A stretch of 29,617 nt of DNA, from contig CAZIOH010000083.1 in assembly GCA_964540815.1 (NCBI GenBank), forward strand, positions 1 through 29,617, written 5' to 3'. The notes under the pieces are model-generated. The model was not told the origin of the DNA and ran no database searches. It saw only the letters and a program-made list of their open reading frames with translations. Position 1 is the stretch's first letter; the number at the start of each line of letters is the position of its first letter. This DNA is from CAZIOH01 sp964540815. Its GTDB lineage: Bacteria; Myxococcota_A; Polyangia; Fen-1088. The position numbers and the translations under genes are program-made. Positions 1 through 7,559 of the stretch are shown piece by piece.

Positions 1-650
1 ACCATCGACGACTCGGCCGCGGGGGGCTGGGCCCGGATCCCGGCGCGGGTCGAGACCAGCCCCTCGTTCATCGCGCCGCCGGCGGACAGGGTCAGGTCCT
101 CGCAGTGCTGGATCAGCGGCAGCCCGAAGGTGCGCGCGTACTCCATGGCCCGCCGCAAGAGCTCGGAGCTCATCACCGGACGTCCGTCGTCGGAGATGGC
201 CACGATGCCGGCGTCCTTCATCTCGCCGATCTCCGCCAGCTCCTCGCCCTTCTGGCCCTTGCTGACGGCGCCGATGGGATAGACGCGGGCGAGGCCGGCC
301 GCCCGGGCGCGCTCGACGATGAGCTGGGTCACTGCGCGGCAGTCGTTGGGCGGCACGGTGTTCGGCATGGCGCAGACCGCCGTGAAGCCCCCCGCCACCG
401 CCGCCGCCGTGCCGGTGCCGATGTCCTCCTTGTACTCCTGGCCGGGCTCGCGCAGGTGGGTGTGCAGGTCGATGAGACCGGGAAGCACCCATAGCCCGCG
501 CACGTCCACCACCCGGGTCGACCCCGGCAGCCCCGCCGCGATGCCGCGCTCGATGCGCGCGACCCGTCCGCCGGAAAGGAGCACGTCCGCCTCGGAATCG
601 AAGTTCCGACGTGGGTCGATGACCCGGCCACCGCGCAGACAGAGATCCAA
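1..650 (-). CDS. pyrC: Dihydroorotase, C-terminus missing (window edge)
   Basis: Cyclises N-carbamoyl-aspartate to dihydroorotate, the third step of pyrimidine synthesis, in the cytoplasm. About 216 residues are visible. The N-terminal strand region leads to DLHTHLREPGQEYKED, where HTH supplies metal ligands and the following Arg binds substrate. SDDGRPV and the QHCEDL segment with a further His ligand follow. The first half of the amidohydrolase barrel is intact; the rest lies left of the window. The start is TTG at 650: it is the only possible initiator after the in-frame stop near 720, with AAGGGG just upstream. It follows pyrB by 83 bases on the same strand. The family is clear; the TTG start is slightly less certain. 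Confidence 0.93.
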   Translation of the reverse strand, partial: MDLCLRGGRVIDPRRNFDSEADVLLSGGRVARIERGIAAGLPGSTRVVDVRGLWVLPGLIDLHTHLREPGQEYKEDIGTGTAAAVAGGFTAVCAMPNTVPPNDCRAVTQLIVERARAAGLARVYPIGAVSKGQKGEELAEIGEMKDAGIVAISDDGRPVMSSELLRRAMEYARTFGLPLIQHCEDLTLSAGGAMNEGLVSTRAGIRAQPPAAESSM

Positions 651-687
651 GGCGCCCCTTGAATAGAAGCTCGCGCCCCGCCCGTCA

Positions 688-711
688 ACCCAAAACCGGA
701 CCCAAAACCGG
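688..711. repeat. Tandem 12-bp direct repeat in the pyrB-pyrC gap
   Basis: ACCCAAAACCGG occurs twice in immediate succession in the 83-base spacer between pyrB and pyrC. It adds the only A-rich patch in this spacer. I see no terminator hairpin with a T-run here, so readthrough into pyrC is likely. No function can be assigned. Confidence 0.6.
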
Positions 712-733
712 ACAGCCGGTCAGGGGCGTCGGG

Positions 734-1705
734 TCATTCCACGCCCGCCACGCCCGCCACGCCCGCCACGCCCGCCACCCCGGACTCGCCGCCCGCCAGG
801 AGGTAGAGGACCGCCATGCGGATCGCCACCCCGCGCGCCACCTGCTCGAGGATGACCGAGCGCGAACCGTCCGCCACCGACGGCTCGAGCTCGACCCCGC
901 GGTTGATGGGACCGGGATGCATCACGATGGCGTCCGGCTTGGCCAGGTCGAGCCGGCTCTGGTTGAGCCCGAAGTACCTGGAGTACTCGCGGGTGTTCGG
1001 GAACAGGGGCGACCCGATGCGCTCCTTCTGGATGCGCAACATCATGACCACGTCCGCCCCCTCGAGCGCCGGCTCGAGGCGATCGAAGACCCGCGCCCCG
1101 AGCTCGGGGAGCCCGGGTGGCAGCAAGGTGCGCGGGCCGGCCAGGCGCACCTCGGCCCCGAGGCGGGTCAAGGCGAACAGGTTGGACCGCGCCACCCGGC
1201 TGTGGGCGATGTCACCGCAGATGGCCACCACCAGGCCGGCGATCTTGCCCTTGCGGGCGCGGATGGTCGAGCAGTCGAGGAGGGCCTGGGTCGGGTGCTC
1301 GTGCGCCCCGTCGCCGGCGTTGACCACGGCGGCCCGGATGCGCCTGGCCACGAACTCCGCGGCGCCGGCCTGCGCGTGGCGCAACACCACCACGTCGGGC
1401 GACATGGCGTCGATGTTCTGGGCGGTGTCGAGCAGCGTCTCGCCCTTCACCGTCGAGGACGCCGCGCCCGAGATGTTGACCGCGTCGGCCGACAGCCGCT
1501 TGGCGGCGATCTCGAACGAGGTGCGCGTGCGGGTGGACGGCTCGAGGAAGAGGTTGATCACCGTCTTGCCGCGCAGGGTGGGCACCTTCTTGATGGGGCG
1601 GGCGGCGATCTCGGTGAAGCGCTCCCCGAGATCGAGCACCGTCCCGAGATCCGCCGCCGAAAGCCCCTCGATCCCGAGCAGATGCTTGTGCGGATAGACG
1701 CTCAT
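734..1705 (-). CDS. pyrB: Aspartate carbamoyltransferase catalytic subunit
   Basis: Condenses carbamoyl phosphate with aspartate to N-carbamoyl-aspartate, the committed step of pyrimidine synthesis. The 323-residue protein has the carbamoyl-phosphate motif STRTRTS (57-63) within FLEPSTRTRTSFE, HPTQALLD (137-144) and MHPGPINRG (262-270), all as in active enzymes. The ATG overlaps the pyrR stop by four bases (ATGA), indicating translational coupling. Family members usually end soon after the YLL helix near residue 303. Here the chain continues into a Gly-Val-Ala repeat tail (about residues 309-323) encoded by a 9-bp tandem repeat. No regulatory-chain gene (pyrI) is adjacent. Confidence 0.96.
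   Translation of the reverse strand: MSVYPHKHLLGIEGLSAADLGTVLDLGERFTEIAARPIKKVPTLRGKTVINLFLEPSTRTRTSFEIAAKRLSADAVNISGAASSTVKGETLLDTAQNIDAMSPDVVVLRHAQAGAAEFVARRIRAAVVNAGDGAHEHPTQALLDCSTIRARKGKIAGLVVAICGDIAHSRVARSNLFALTRLGAEVRLAGPRTLLPPGLPELGARVFDRLEPALEGADVVMMLRIQKERIGSPLFPNTREYSRYFGLNQSRLDLAKPDAIVMHPGPINRGVELEPSVADGSRSVILEQVARGVAIRMAVLYLLAGGESGVAGVAGVAGVAGVE
741..780. repeat. 9-bp tandem repeat at the 3' end of pyrB
   Basis: The unit ACGCCCGCC is repeated four times without interruption plus a partial copy, ending just before the pyrB stop. Because nine is a multiple of three, copy-number change stays in frame and only lengthens or shortens the Val-Ala-Gly tail of PyrB. Confidence 0.9.
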
Positions 1706-2283
1706 TCTCGCCGTTCGCGTAACACGATCCGGTCGCGCTCGCCACGCTCTTTCAGCATGACGCGCACGGATTCGGCGGCGGTGGTCTGCACCGAGACGCC
1801 GACGATGTCGGGTTGAATGGGGAGCTCGCGCCGTCCGCGGTCCACCAGGACCGCCAGGCGCACGGCCCGCGGGCGGCCGTAGTCGGCGAGGACGTCCATC
1901 GCCGCGCGGATCGTGCGGCCGGTGTACAGGACGTCGTCCACCAGGACCACGGTCACGCCGTCCACCCCCACCGGCAGCTCGGTCGGACCGATCTCGGGCT
2001 TGGGCAATCCGAGGAACACGTCGTCGCGGTAGAGCGAGATGTCGATCGCCCCGACGGTGACGTTGGTCCCCGGCGCCTGCAGCCGGACCAGCGTGGCCAG
2101 GCGGTTGGCGAGGTGCGCGCCGCCGGTCCGGATGCCGACCAGGTAGATCCCCTCCTCCGGGGCGGCAGAGCGCTCGATGAGCTCGAAGGCCATGCGCTGC
2201 AAGGCTCGCGTGATGCCCGACTCGTTGAGGATCTCACGGCGTTCGACCAGATCGCGGTCGGGAGGCGGAAGGCGCGGCGACAT
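1702..2283 (-). CDS. pyrR: PyrR bifunctional regulator / uracil phosphoribosyltransferase
   Basis: PyrR proteins convert uracil plus PRPP to UMP and, in many bacteria, bind pyr mRNA to control attenuation. This 193-residue protein has the type I phosphoribosyltransferase fold, with the PRPP loop VVLVDDVLYTGRT at 112-124 and the early IRTGG loop at 51-55. The ATG at 2283 lies four bases after the stop of the upstream envelope-protein gene, and the 3' end overlaps pyrB by four bases. There is therefore no leader region directly upstream of pyrR in which a PyrR-controlled attenuator could sit. It may act on a distant leader, or only as an enzyme; that is inference. Confidence 0.93.
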   Translation of the reverse strand: MSPRLPPPDRDLVERREILNESGITRALQRMAFELIERSAAPEEGIYLVGIRTGGAHLANRLATLVRLQAPGTNVTVGAIDISLYRDDVFLGLPKPEIGPTELPVGVDGVTVVLVDDVLYTGRTIRAAMDVLADYGRPRAVRLAVLVDRGRRELPIQPDIVGVSVQTTAAESVRVMLKERGERDRIVLRERRE

Positions 2284-2287
2284 GTTC

Positions 2288-3304
2288 TCAGAGATAGTAC
2301 CTGAGCGACAGGTCGCTCACGAGCCGCGCCAGGCTGGTGACCCCGGCGGCCCCCAGGGACCAGACCGTCACGTCCACCCCGTGCTCGAGGTGCAGATCGA
2401 GCCCGCTGCGCAGGCCGAGGGACAGGGCCGGCAGCCCCCAGAACCCGAAGTGCAGCTCGGCCTCGAGATCGGCGCGCAGATCGAGCACGAAGGCCGTGCC
2501 CGACGAGCTGGCCGCGCGGAACACCACCAGCGAGGCGGCGGGGCTGGCCATGACGGTCATGTGCTTCCAGCCGGCGAGCACCACCGAGGCGCCGAGCAGC
2601 GGCCCGACGCCCAGATAGGTGTCGAGGAGGCGGCCGTGGTCGCTGCCGCCGCCGAGGCCGAGGGCGAGGGCCGCGTCGATCCCCAGCGTCGGCGTGAGCC
2701 AGTGGCGGGTGCCGACGGCGCGGATGTCCACCGGCGGACAGTCGGTGGTCGACAGGGTGCTGGCGCTGGCGGCGGCGATGCTCGGGCAACCCGTGGAGGG
2801 GCGGCGGGAGAAGGCGCCGAGCTGGCTCACGCTCGGCGAGATGACGATTCCCCAGCCCCCGACCACGGCGTCGTGATCCGACCCGCGCACGGTACCGTCG
2901 GCGAGCTCGCGCGGCCTCCCGCCGGGCAGGCTGGAGCCGCCGGGGCCGAGCGGGAGCATGGGGGGCATGGGGGGCAAGCTCGGAGCACCGTTCGCGCCCT
3001 CCCCGGCCTGGCCCGGCCAGCCCGGCCACGCCGCGTCGCCGCCCCCGCCCATCTGCCCCATGCCCGATGAGCCGGGGGCCCCCGGCGAGGTCGAACCGCT
3101 CCCCTCACCGCTGCCCGGGTGGGGTCCGGTCTGGAGCTCCGGCTGGCTCGACGCTGGCGGCGCGACGGGTACGGTCGACGGAGGCGGAAGCGGCGTCGCT
3201 GCCGCTGCCGACGCTCCACCCACCCCGAACACGGCGATCAGCGGGACGATTCCCCCCACCCAGGATGCGGGCGCGGCGCGCGCCCCCGAGATGGGTGGCC
3301 TCAC
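2288..3304 (-). CDS. Exported Pro/Gly-rich protein with a possible beta-rich C-terminal domain
   Basis: Function not recognised. The 338-residue reading uses GTG at 3304, whose GTGA overlaps the stop of the upstream lipoprotein gene. That start gives a signal-peptide-like N-terminus (residues 17-37: GGIVPLIAVFGVGGASAAAA), and frame reading further upstream is only antisense-like Arg-rich sequence. Residues about 38-130 are a low-complexity linker rich in Pro, Gly, Ser and Met. The C-terminal 200 residues alternate Gly and hydrophobic positions and end in LSLRYYL, an aromatic end typical of outer-membrane beta-barrels. Translational coupling to the Cys-rich lipoprotein suggests a shared envelope role. 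Export is likely; the barrel is tentative. Confidence 0.7.
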   Translation of the reverse strand: MRPPISGARAAPASWVGGIVPLIAVFGVGGASAAAATPLPPPSTVPVAPPASSQPELQTGPHPGSGEGSGSTSPGAPGSSGMGQMGGGGDAAWPGWPGQAGEGANGAPSLPPMPPMLPLGPGGSSLPGGRPRELADGTVRGSDHDAVVGGWGIVISPSVSQLGAFSRRPSTGCPSIAAASASTLSTTDCPPVDIRAVGTRHWLTPTLGIDAALALGLGGGSDHGRLLDTYLGVGPLLGASVVLAGWKHMTVMASPAASLVVFRAASSSGTAFVLDLRADLEAELHFGFWGLPALSLGLRSGLDLHLEHGVDVTVWSLGAAGVTSLARLVSDLSLRYYL

Positions 3305-5259
3305 GGACCACCTGGCGTGAGGCAGATGGTGGCGGAGGCAGCCGCCGCGGGGGCCGATGCAATGGCGGGCTGGCAGGAGTAACCCTCGGCGAGTCGCGCA
3401 CAGGCGGTGCCGGGCTGGCAGGCCTGGTAGCAGCCGAAGAGGGGGGCATCGATCGACCGCTCGAGGCAGACCGCCCCGGTCGGGCAGGCATCGACCCCGC
3501 TCGTCGCGGCCGGATCGCACCCGAGTGAAAGGCACACCCCACCCTCGAAGTTCGGATCGCCGAGGTGGCAGTAGGCCCCGAGCGGACAGTCCGCGCGATG
3601 GGCGCAGGGATCGCCGATGTGGGCGCCCTTGGTGAAGCAGGTCTGGTTCGCGAGATCGCAGGCGTCGCCACCGGTCTCGTCGGCGGCGGTCTGTCCCGTG
3701 CAGTTGTCGTCGGTGGTGCAAGCGCCCGTCAGGGCCGGTGCCTGCAGGGTGGTGCAGAGGCCGAGGACCACGTCGTCGCGTGGATCGTCGATGGTGCCAT
3801 TGTTGCTGAGGACCCGGCGCAGGCAGAGCTGGCTCGGGGCGCAGTCGCTGTTCTTCCCGCAGAAGGCCGCACAGAAGGCCCGGTTGTTGGCGCTCGGGGG
3901 GTTGCCATCGCGATCGGCGCATTGACCGCTCCGGCAGTCGGTGGGGGCGGCGCAGCGGTCCCCCACGTTCTTGCTGCCGATGGCCGGCCGGCAGACCAGC
4001 AGGCTCGAGTGGGTGCCGAACGGCAGGCAGGCCGAGCCGCGCGGACAGTCCTTCTCGGCCTGGCAGACCGTGCCCGCGACGCGCGATTGCGGAATGCACA
4101 TCGCAATCGGCGCGGTCGAGCCGTTGGGCAGGGGCGCCGCCAGCCCGCCGTCGGCGCAGACGCTGCCCGTCGCGCAGTCGGCGTCCCGGCGACAGAGCTG
4201 GCTGCAGAACGACACCCCCTGCCAGCTGATGCACAGGTGGTCGTCGGCGCAGTGCTTGGCCAGCGCGGCGCCAGCGTCGGTTCCGGTACCGGCGCTGGCG
4301 CCGCATGAGGCACCGGTGACCTGCGCGGCCGGCAGCGGCGGGACGCACGACAGGTATGCCGTGTCTCCGCTCGGCCCCACCGCGGTGGTGGGGGCGCAGA
4401 CCTCGCCCGTCACACAGTCGGAATCGGCGCCCTGCTGGACGACCGCGCCGGCGGCCAGCCCGGCCTCACCGTGGACCTGCCCGCAAAAGCGCCCCTGACA
4501 GATCCCGAGGTCGACCGCCGCCCCGTTCCCGAAGGCGGTGGCGCCCCCCCACTTGGCCGAGAAGGGCGGCGGCCCGCAGATCATCCCGAGCGGACAATCC
4601 TGGGAGCGCGCGCACGCCCGGGTGCAGCGCCGGTTGAAGCATCCGCTTCCGAGAAATCCGCCCTGGTTCTCGCACGCGTACGGTTCGGCCGGATCGCACG
4701 GGCTGCCGGCGGGCAGGTAGGTGCCGGCCACCATGGTGGCGAGACAGAGTCCGGCATACGGGGCCGTCCCGGCCGAGGGCCCGCTCGAGGCGAGAGGATC
4801 CAGGGCCAGGCCGCAGGCCTCTCCCGCCGGGCAAGCACCGGGACCGGCCGCCGCCCCGGTGCAGGCAGCCAGCGACCCGGGCAGGCAATAGCTGAACGGA
4901 TCGCCCACCCGGTTCGAGGCGCAGGCGAGCGCGGTCCCGACCGGAAAGGGCGAGGGCGCCGTGACCACCCCGCAGGCGGTGGTGGCATCGCAGGTCCTGG
5001 TACAAAATCCGTTCCAGCAGGTTCCGCCGCCGCCGCAGTCGCCGTCTGCCCCACAGCAGGCGCCGAGTCCTCGCTGTTCCCCGGGCGCGGCGGCCGGGCA
5101 CGCCACCCCCGGGGGGCGGGCGGCGTCGCCCCCGTCGCTCCCGAGATCGCGCCCACCATCGCCGCCGGCGGGCTTGGCGGCTCCGCTCCCACCGCACCCG
5201 AAGGCCGCCACCGCGAGACACCCCGCCAGCCCAAAAAGGAAAGAACCTGTGCGCTTCAT
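3301..5259 (-). CDS. Large cysteine-rich repeat lipoprotein
   Basis: Probably a surface or periplasmic protein of unknown partner. The 652 residues begin with a basic n-region and hydrophobic segment (MKRTGSFLFGLAGCLAVAAF) leading to FGC at 21-22, followed by a GGSG linker, so lipidation at Cys22 is likely (Cys14 is a weaker alternative). The mature chain holds at least eight copies of a CxxxxDCxxGxxC-like unit, for example CARSQDCPLGMIC, CRRDADCATGSVC and CAHRADCPLGAYC. Such disulfide-rich modules are common in myxobacterial secreted proteins. No enzymatic motif is seen. The gene heads the series that continues through pyrR-pyrB-pyrC and overlaps its next gene by four bases. Confidence 0.82.
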   Translation of the reverse strand: MKRTGSFLFGLAGCLAVAAFGCGGSGAAKPAGGDGGRDLGSDGGDAARPPGVACPAAAPGEQRGLGACCGADGDCGGGGTCWNGFCTRTCDATTACGVVTAPSPFPVGTALACASNRVGDPFSYCLPGSLAACTGAAAGPGACPAGEACGLALDPLASSGPSAGTAPYAGLCLATMVAGTYLPAGSPCDPAEPYACENQGGFLGSGCFNRRCTRACARSQDCPLGMICGPPPFSAKWGGATAFGNGAAVDLGICQGRFCGQVHGEAGLAAGAVVQQGADSDCVTGEVCAPTTAVGPSGDTAYLSCVPPLPAAQVTGASCGASAGTGTDAGAALAKHCADDHLCISWQGVSFCSQLCRRDADCATGSVCADGGLAAPLPNGSTAPIAMCIPQSRVAGTVCQAEKDCPRGSACLPFGTHSSLLVCRPAIGSKNVGDRCAAPTDCRSGQCADRDGNPPSANNRAFCAAFCGKNSDCAPSQLCLRRVLSNNGTIDDPRDDVVLGLCTTLQAPALTGACTTDDNCTGQTAADETGGDACDLANQTCFTKGAHIGDPCAHRADCPLGAYCHLGDPNFEGGVCLSLGCDPAATSGVDACPTGAVCLERSIDAPLFGCYQACQPGTACARLAEGYSCQPAIASAPAAAASATICLTPGGP

Positions 5260-5382
5260 CGATTAGCATGATCGCACGTTCGGGCGTCCCGCTCGAATTT
5301 CGCTGGTCTTCGTCTCGTCTCGTCGGTCCGTCGGCCGTCGTCTGGCCGTTCGTCGCTGCGTCCTCCCCCCGCCACCTCCGTC

Positions 5383-6132
5383 ATGCCGCCGCCTGCACCC
5401 TCCTCCGCTGCGATCCTCCTCGTGGGGAACGAGATCCTGTCGGGCAAGGTGGAGGAAGAGAACGCCCGCTACCTGGTGCGCGAGCTGCGCGGGCTCGGGG
5501 TCTCGCTCGGCCGCATCGAGGTGGTCCCCGACGATCTCGAGGACATCGCGAGCTCGGTGCGGGCGCTGTCCAGGCGGTTCGGCGTGGTGTTCACCTCGGG
5601 GGGCGTCGGCCCCACCCATGACGACGTCACCTTGCCCGCGGTGGCGGCGGCCTTCGGGCGCGGGATGGTGCGCGACCCGGCGCTCGAGGGGCTGATCCGC
5701 TCCGGGATGGGGGCGCGGCTGCATGTCCGCGATCTGCGCATGGCCGATATCCCGGAGGGCGCCCGCCTGGAATACGGGACCGCGGAGGGCGCGCCCTCGT
5801 TCTGGCCGGTGGTGGTCATGGAGAACGTGTGGATCCTCCCGGGGGTGCCGTCGATCTTCCGTCGCAAGTTCGAGGCCGTGCGGGAGCTGTTCCGGGCGCC
5901 CCCGATCTACAGCCGCGCGGTCTTCTCGCGCGAGCCCGAGGGCCCGATCGCCGACCTGCTCGACGCGGTCGTGGCGGCCTTTCCCGCGGTCGAGGTGGGC
6001 TCCTACCCGCACATCGACGCCCCCGACTACAAGGTCAAGATCACCCTCGATGGCCGTGACCAGCGCGCCGTCGATTCCGCCACCGCCGAGCTCGCCGCCC
6101 GCCTCGGTGCCGCAGTGGTCAGAACGGAGTAA
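5383..6132 (+). CDS. CinA N-terminal-like molybdopterin-binding-domain protein
   Basis: A stand-alone MoCF-biosynthesis/CinA-N (MPTb) domain of 249 residues. Visible motifs are the GNEILSG loop near residues 15-21 and TSGGVGPTHDD in the mid-domain; both line the nucleotide or pterin phosphate site in the family. The C-terminal half resembles the CinA linker region. The nicotinamide-nucleotide amidase domain of full-length CinA is absent, so it may be an ADP-ribose/FAD pyrophosphatase-type or regulatory protein rather than CinA proper. It is divergent from the lipoprotein gene across a 123-base gap and lies 67 bases before hisS on the same strand. Start ATG at 5383; no strong ribosome-binding site seen. 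Confidence 0.85.
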   Translation: MPPPAPSSAAILLVGNEILSGKVEEENARYLVRELRGLGVSLGRIEVVPDDLEDIASSVRALSRRFGVVFTSGGVGPTHDDVTLPAVAAAFGRGMVRDPALEGLIRSGMGARLHVRDLRMADIPEGARLEYGTAEGAPSFWPVVVMENVWILPGVPSIFRRKFEAVRELFRAPPIYSRAVFSREPEGPIADLLDAVVAAFPAVEVGSYPHIDAPDYKVKITLDGRDQRAVDSATAELAARLGAAVVRTE

Positions 6133-6176
6133 AGGGGCCGCCCCAAGATGTGCTCCCCATTTTGCGGCGGGCCCTT
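6132..6176 (+). terminator. Hairpin between the CinA-like gene and hisS
   Basis: Arms AAGGGGCCGCC (6132-6142) and GGCGGGCCCTT (6166-6176) pair at 10 of 11 positions around a 23-base loop. The left arm starts in the stop codon of the upstream gene. It is followed by ATTGCGG, not a T-run, so it is a weak terminator at best; it could instead be an mRNA processing or attenuation structure ahead of hisS. Confidence 0.35.
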
Positions 6177-6199
6177 ATTGCGGTAGGAGTGCGGCCGTC

Positions 6200-7483
6200 A
6201 TGGCCGAGGTTCCCGCGTCCGTCAAAGGAATGAACGACCTCCTGCCGCCGGAGGTGTCGAAGTGGCACTTCCTCGAGGAGAAGGCCCGGAGCGTGCTCGA
6301 CGCCTTCGCCTACCGCGAGGTGCGCACCCCCATCCTCGAGTACACGTCGCTCTTCGTCCGCTCGGTCGGGGAGGTGACTGACGTGGTGGAGAAGCAGATG
6401 TACACCTTCGACGACCGGGACGGGCGGTCGGTCAGCCTGCGGCCCGAGGGCACCGCCCCGGCGGTGCGGGCTTTCATCGGCAACTCGCAGTGGACCCGCG
6501 AGCCGGTCACCAAGTGGTACTACCTCGGGCCGATGTTCCGGCACGAGCGCGCCCAGCGGGGGCGGCTCCGCCAGTTCCACCAGCTCGGCGCCGAGGTGTT
6601 CGGGGTGGCCGAGCCCACCGGCGACGCCGAGATGATCGCCATGCTGGTGAACATCCTCGGCGAGATCGGCATCCCCCGGGGGGCGTTCACCACCACCATC
6701 AACTCGCTCGGCGAGCCCGAGGAGCGACCAGCCTACCGGGAGGCGCTGGTGACGTACCTGCGCGCGCACGAGGCCCAGCTCGACGAGGACTCGCGGCGGC
6801 GGCTCGAGCTCAATCCGCTGAGGGTGCTCGACTCGAAGAGCCCCGAGGTGCAGGCGCTGGTGGCGAGCGCCCCGGTGATCCTCGATCACCTGGGGGAGGG
6901 GTCGCGGGCGCGGTTCGGGCGGGTCCAGGACACCCTCACCGCGCTCGGGGTGGCCTTCGAGGTCGACCCGCGGCTCGTGCGCGGGCTCGACTACTACACC
7001 TCGACCATCTTCGAGATCAAGGTGACCGCCGGGGAGCTCGGGGCGCAGAACACCGTGTGCGGCGGGGGCCGCTACGACCGCCTGGTGGAATCCCTCGGGG
7101 GCCCGAAGACCCCGGCCATGGGGTTCGGGCTCGGCCTCGAGCGCGCGCTCCTGGCCATGCCCGACGTGGACGCCGGCGGCGCCGGGTTCGAGCCGGGGCT
7201 CCAGGTGTTCATCGCCACCCTCGATGCCGCCGCCCTCGAATATGCCCTGCCCATCGGGCACCGGCTGCGGCTGGCCGGGATCCGCACCGAGATCGAGCAC
7301 CGCGGCGGCAGCCTCAAGTCGCAGCTCAAGCGCGCCGACAAGCTGCGCGCGCGCCTGGCGCTCATCGTGGGAGAGACCGAGGTCGCGACCCGGCGCCTGC
7401 AGGTCAAGGATCTCGCCGCCGGCCAGCAGCACGAGGTCGCGGAGGCCGATCTCCTCCCCCGACTGCACGCGCTCCTGGACTGA
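6200..7483 (+). CDS. hisS: Histidyl-tRNA synthetase
   Basis: Charges tRNA-His in the cytoplasm. The 427 residues match the usual bacterial length. Class II features are in order: KGMNDLLPPE at the N-terminus, motif 2 around RHERAQRGRLRQFHQ, the HisRS signature LVRGLDYYT, GGGRYDRL, motif 3 GFGLGLERALL, then the C-terminal anticodon-binding domain. The ATG at 6200 has TAGGAG about eleven bases upstream and gives the standard N-terminus; in-frame sequence further upstream belongs to the antisense-like overlap with the CinA-like gene. No T-box or other leader regulator is seen. Confidence 0.97.
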   Translation: MAEVPASVKGMNDLLPPEVSKWHFLEEKARSVLDAFAYREVRTPILEYTSLFVRSVGEVTDVVEKQMYTFDDRDGRSVSLRPEGTAPAVRAFIGNSQWTREPVTKWYYLGPMFRHERAQRGRLRQFHQLGAEVFGVAEPTGDAEMIAMLVNILGEIGIPRGAFTTTINSLGEPEERPAYREALVTYLRAHEAQLDEDSRRRLELNPLRVLDSKSPEVQALVASAPVILDHLGEGSRARFGRVQDTLTALGVAFEVDPRLVRGLDYYTSTIFEIKVTAGELGAQNTVCGGGRYDRLVESLGGPKTPAMGFGLGLERALLAMPDVDAGGAGFEPGLQVFIATLDAAALEYALPIGHRLRLAGIRTEIEHRGGSLKSQLKRADKLRARLALIVGETEVATRRLQVKDLAAGQQHEVAEADLLPRLHALLD

Positions 7484-7488
7484 TCCCC

Positions 7489-7503
7489 CGGGGCTCGACC
7501 CCG
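7489..7503 (+). terminator. Short GC hairpin after hisS
   Basis: CGGGG-CTCGA-CCCCG, a five-pair stem six bases past the hisS stop, followed by ACCTTTG. It is too short and lacks a T-run, so termination here is only a possibility. Confidence 0.25.
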
Positions 7504-7559
7504 ACCTTTGACCTGCCGGAAACCCCGCCTTGGCCGCGCGCTGATACGGTCGGGGGGAA

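Noticed and set aside
3305..4348. Upstream extension of the exported Pro/Gly-rich protein to 686 residues
   Set aside because: The extension is an Arg-rich frame within the Cys-rich lipoprotein gene; the GTG at 3304 gives a signal peptide and a stop/start overlap.
5260..5270. A -10 box GCTAAT just upstream of the Cys-rich lipoprotein gene
   Set aside because: It lies two bases from the ATG, so transcription would start inside the gene; the -35 is also poor.
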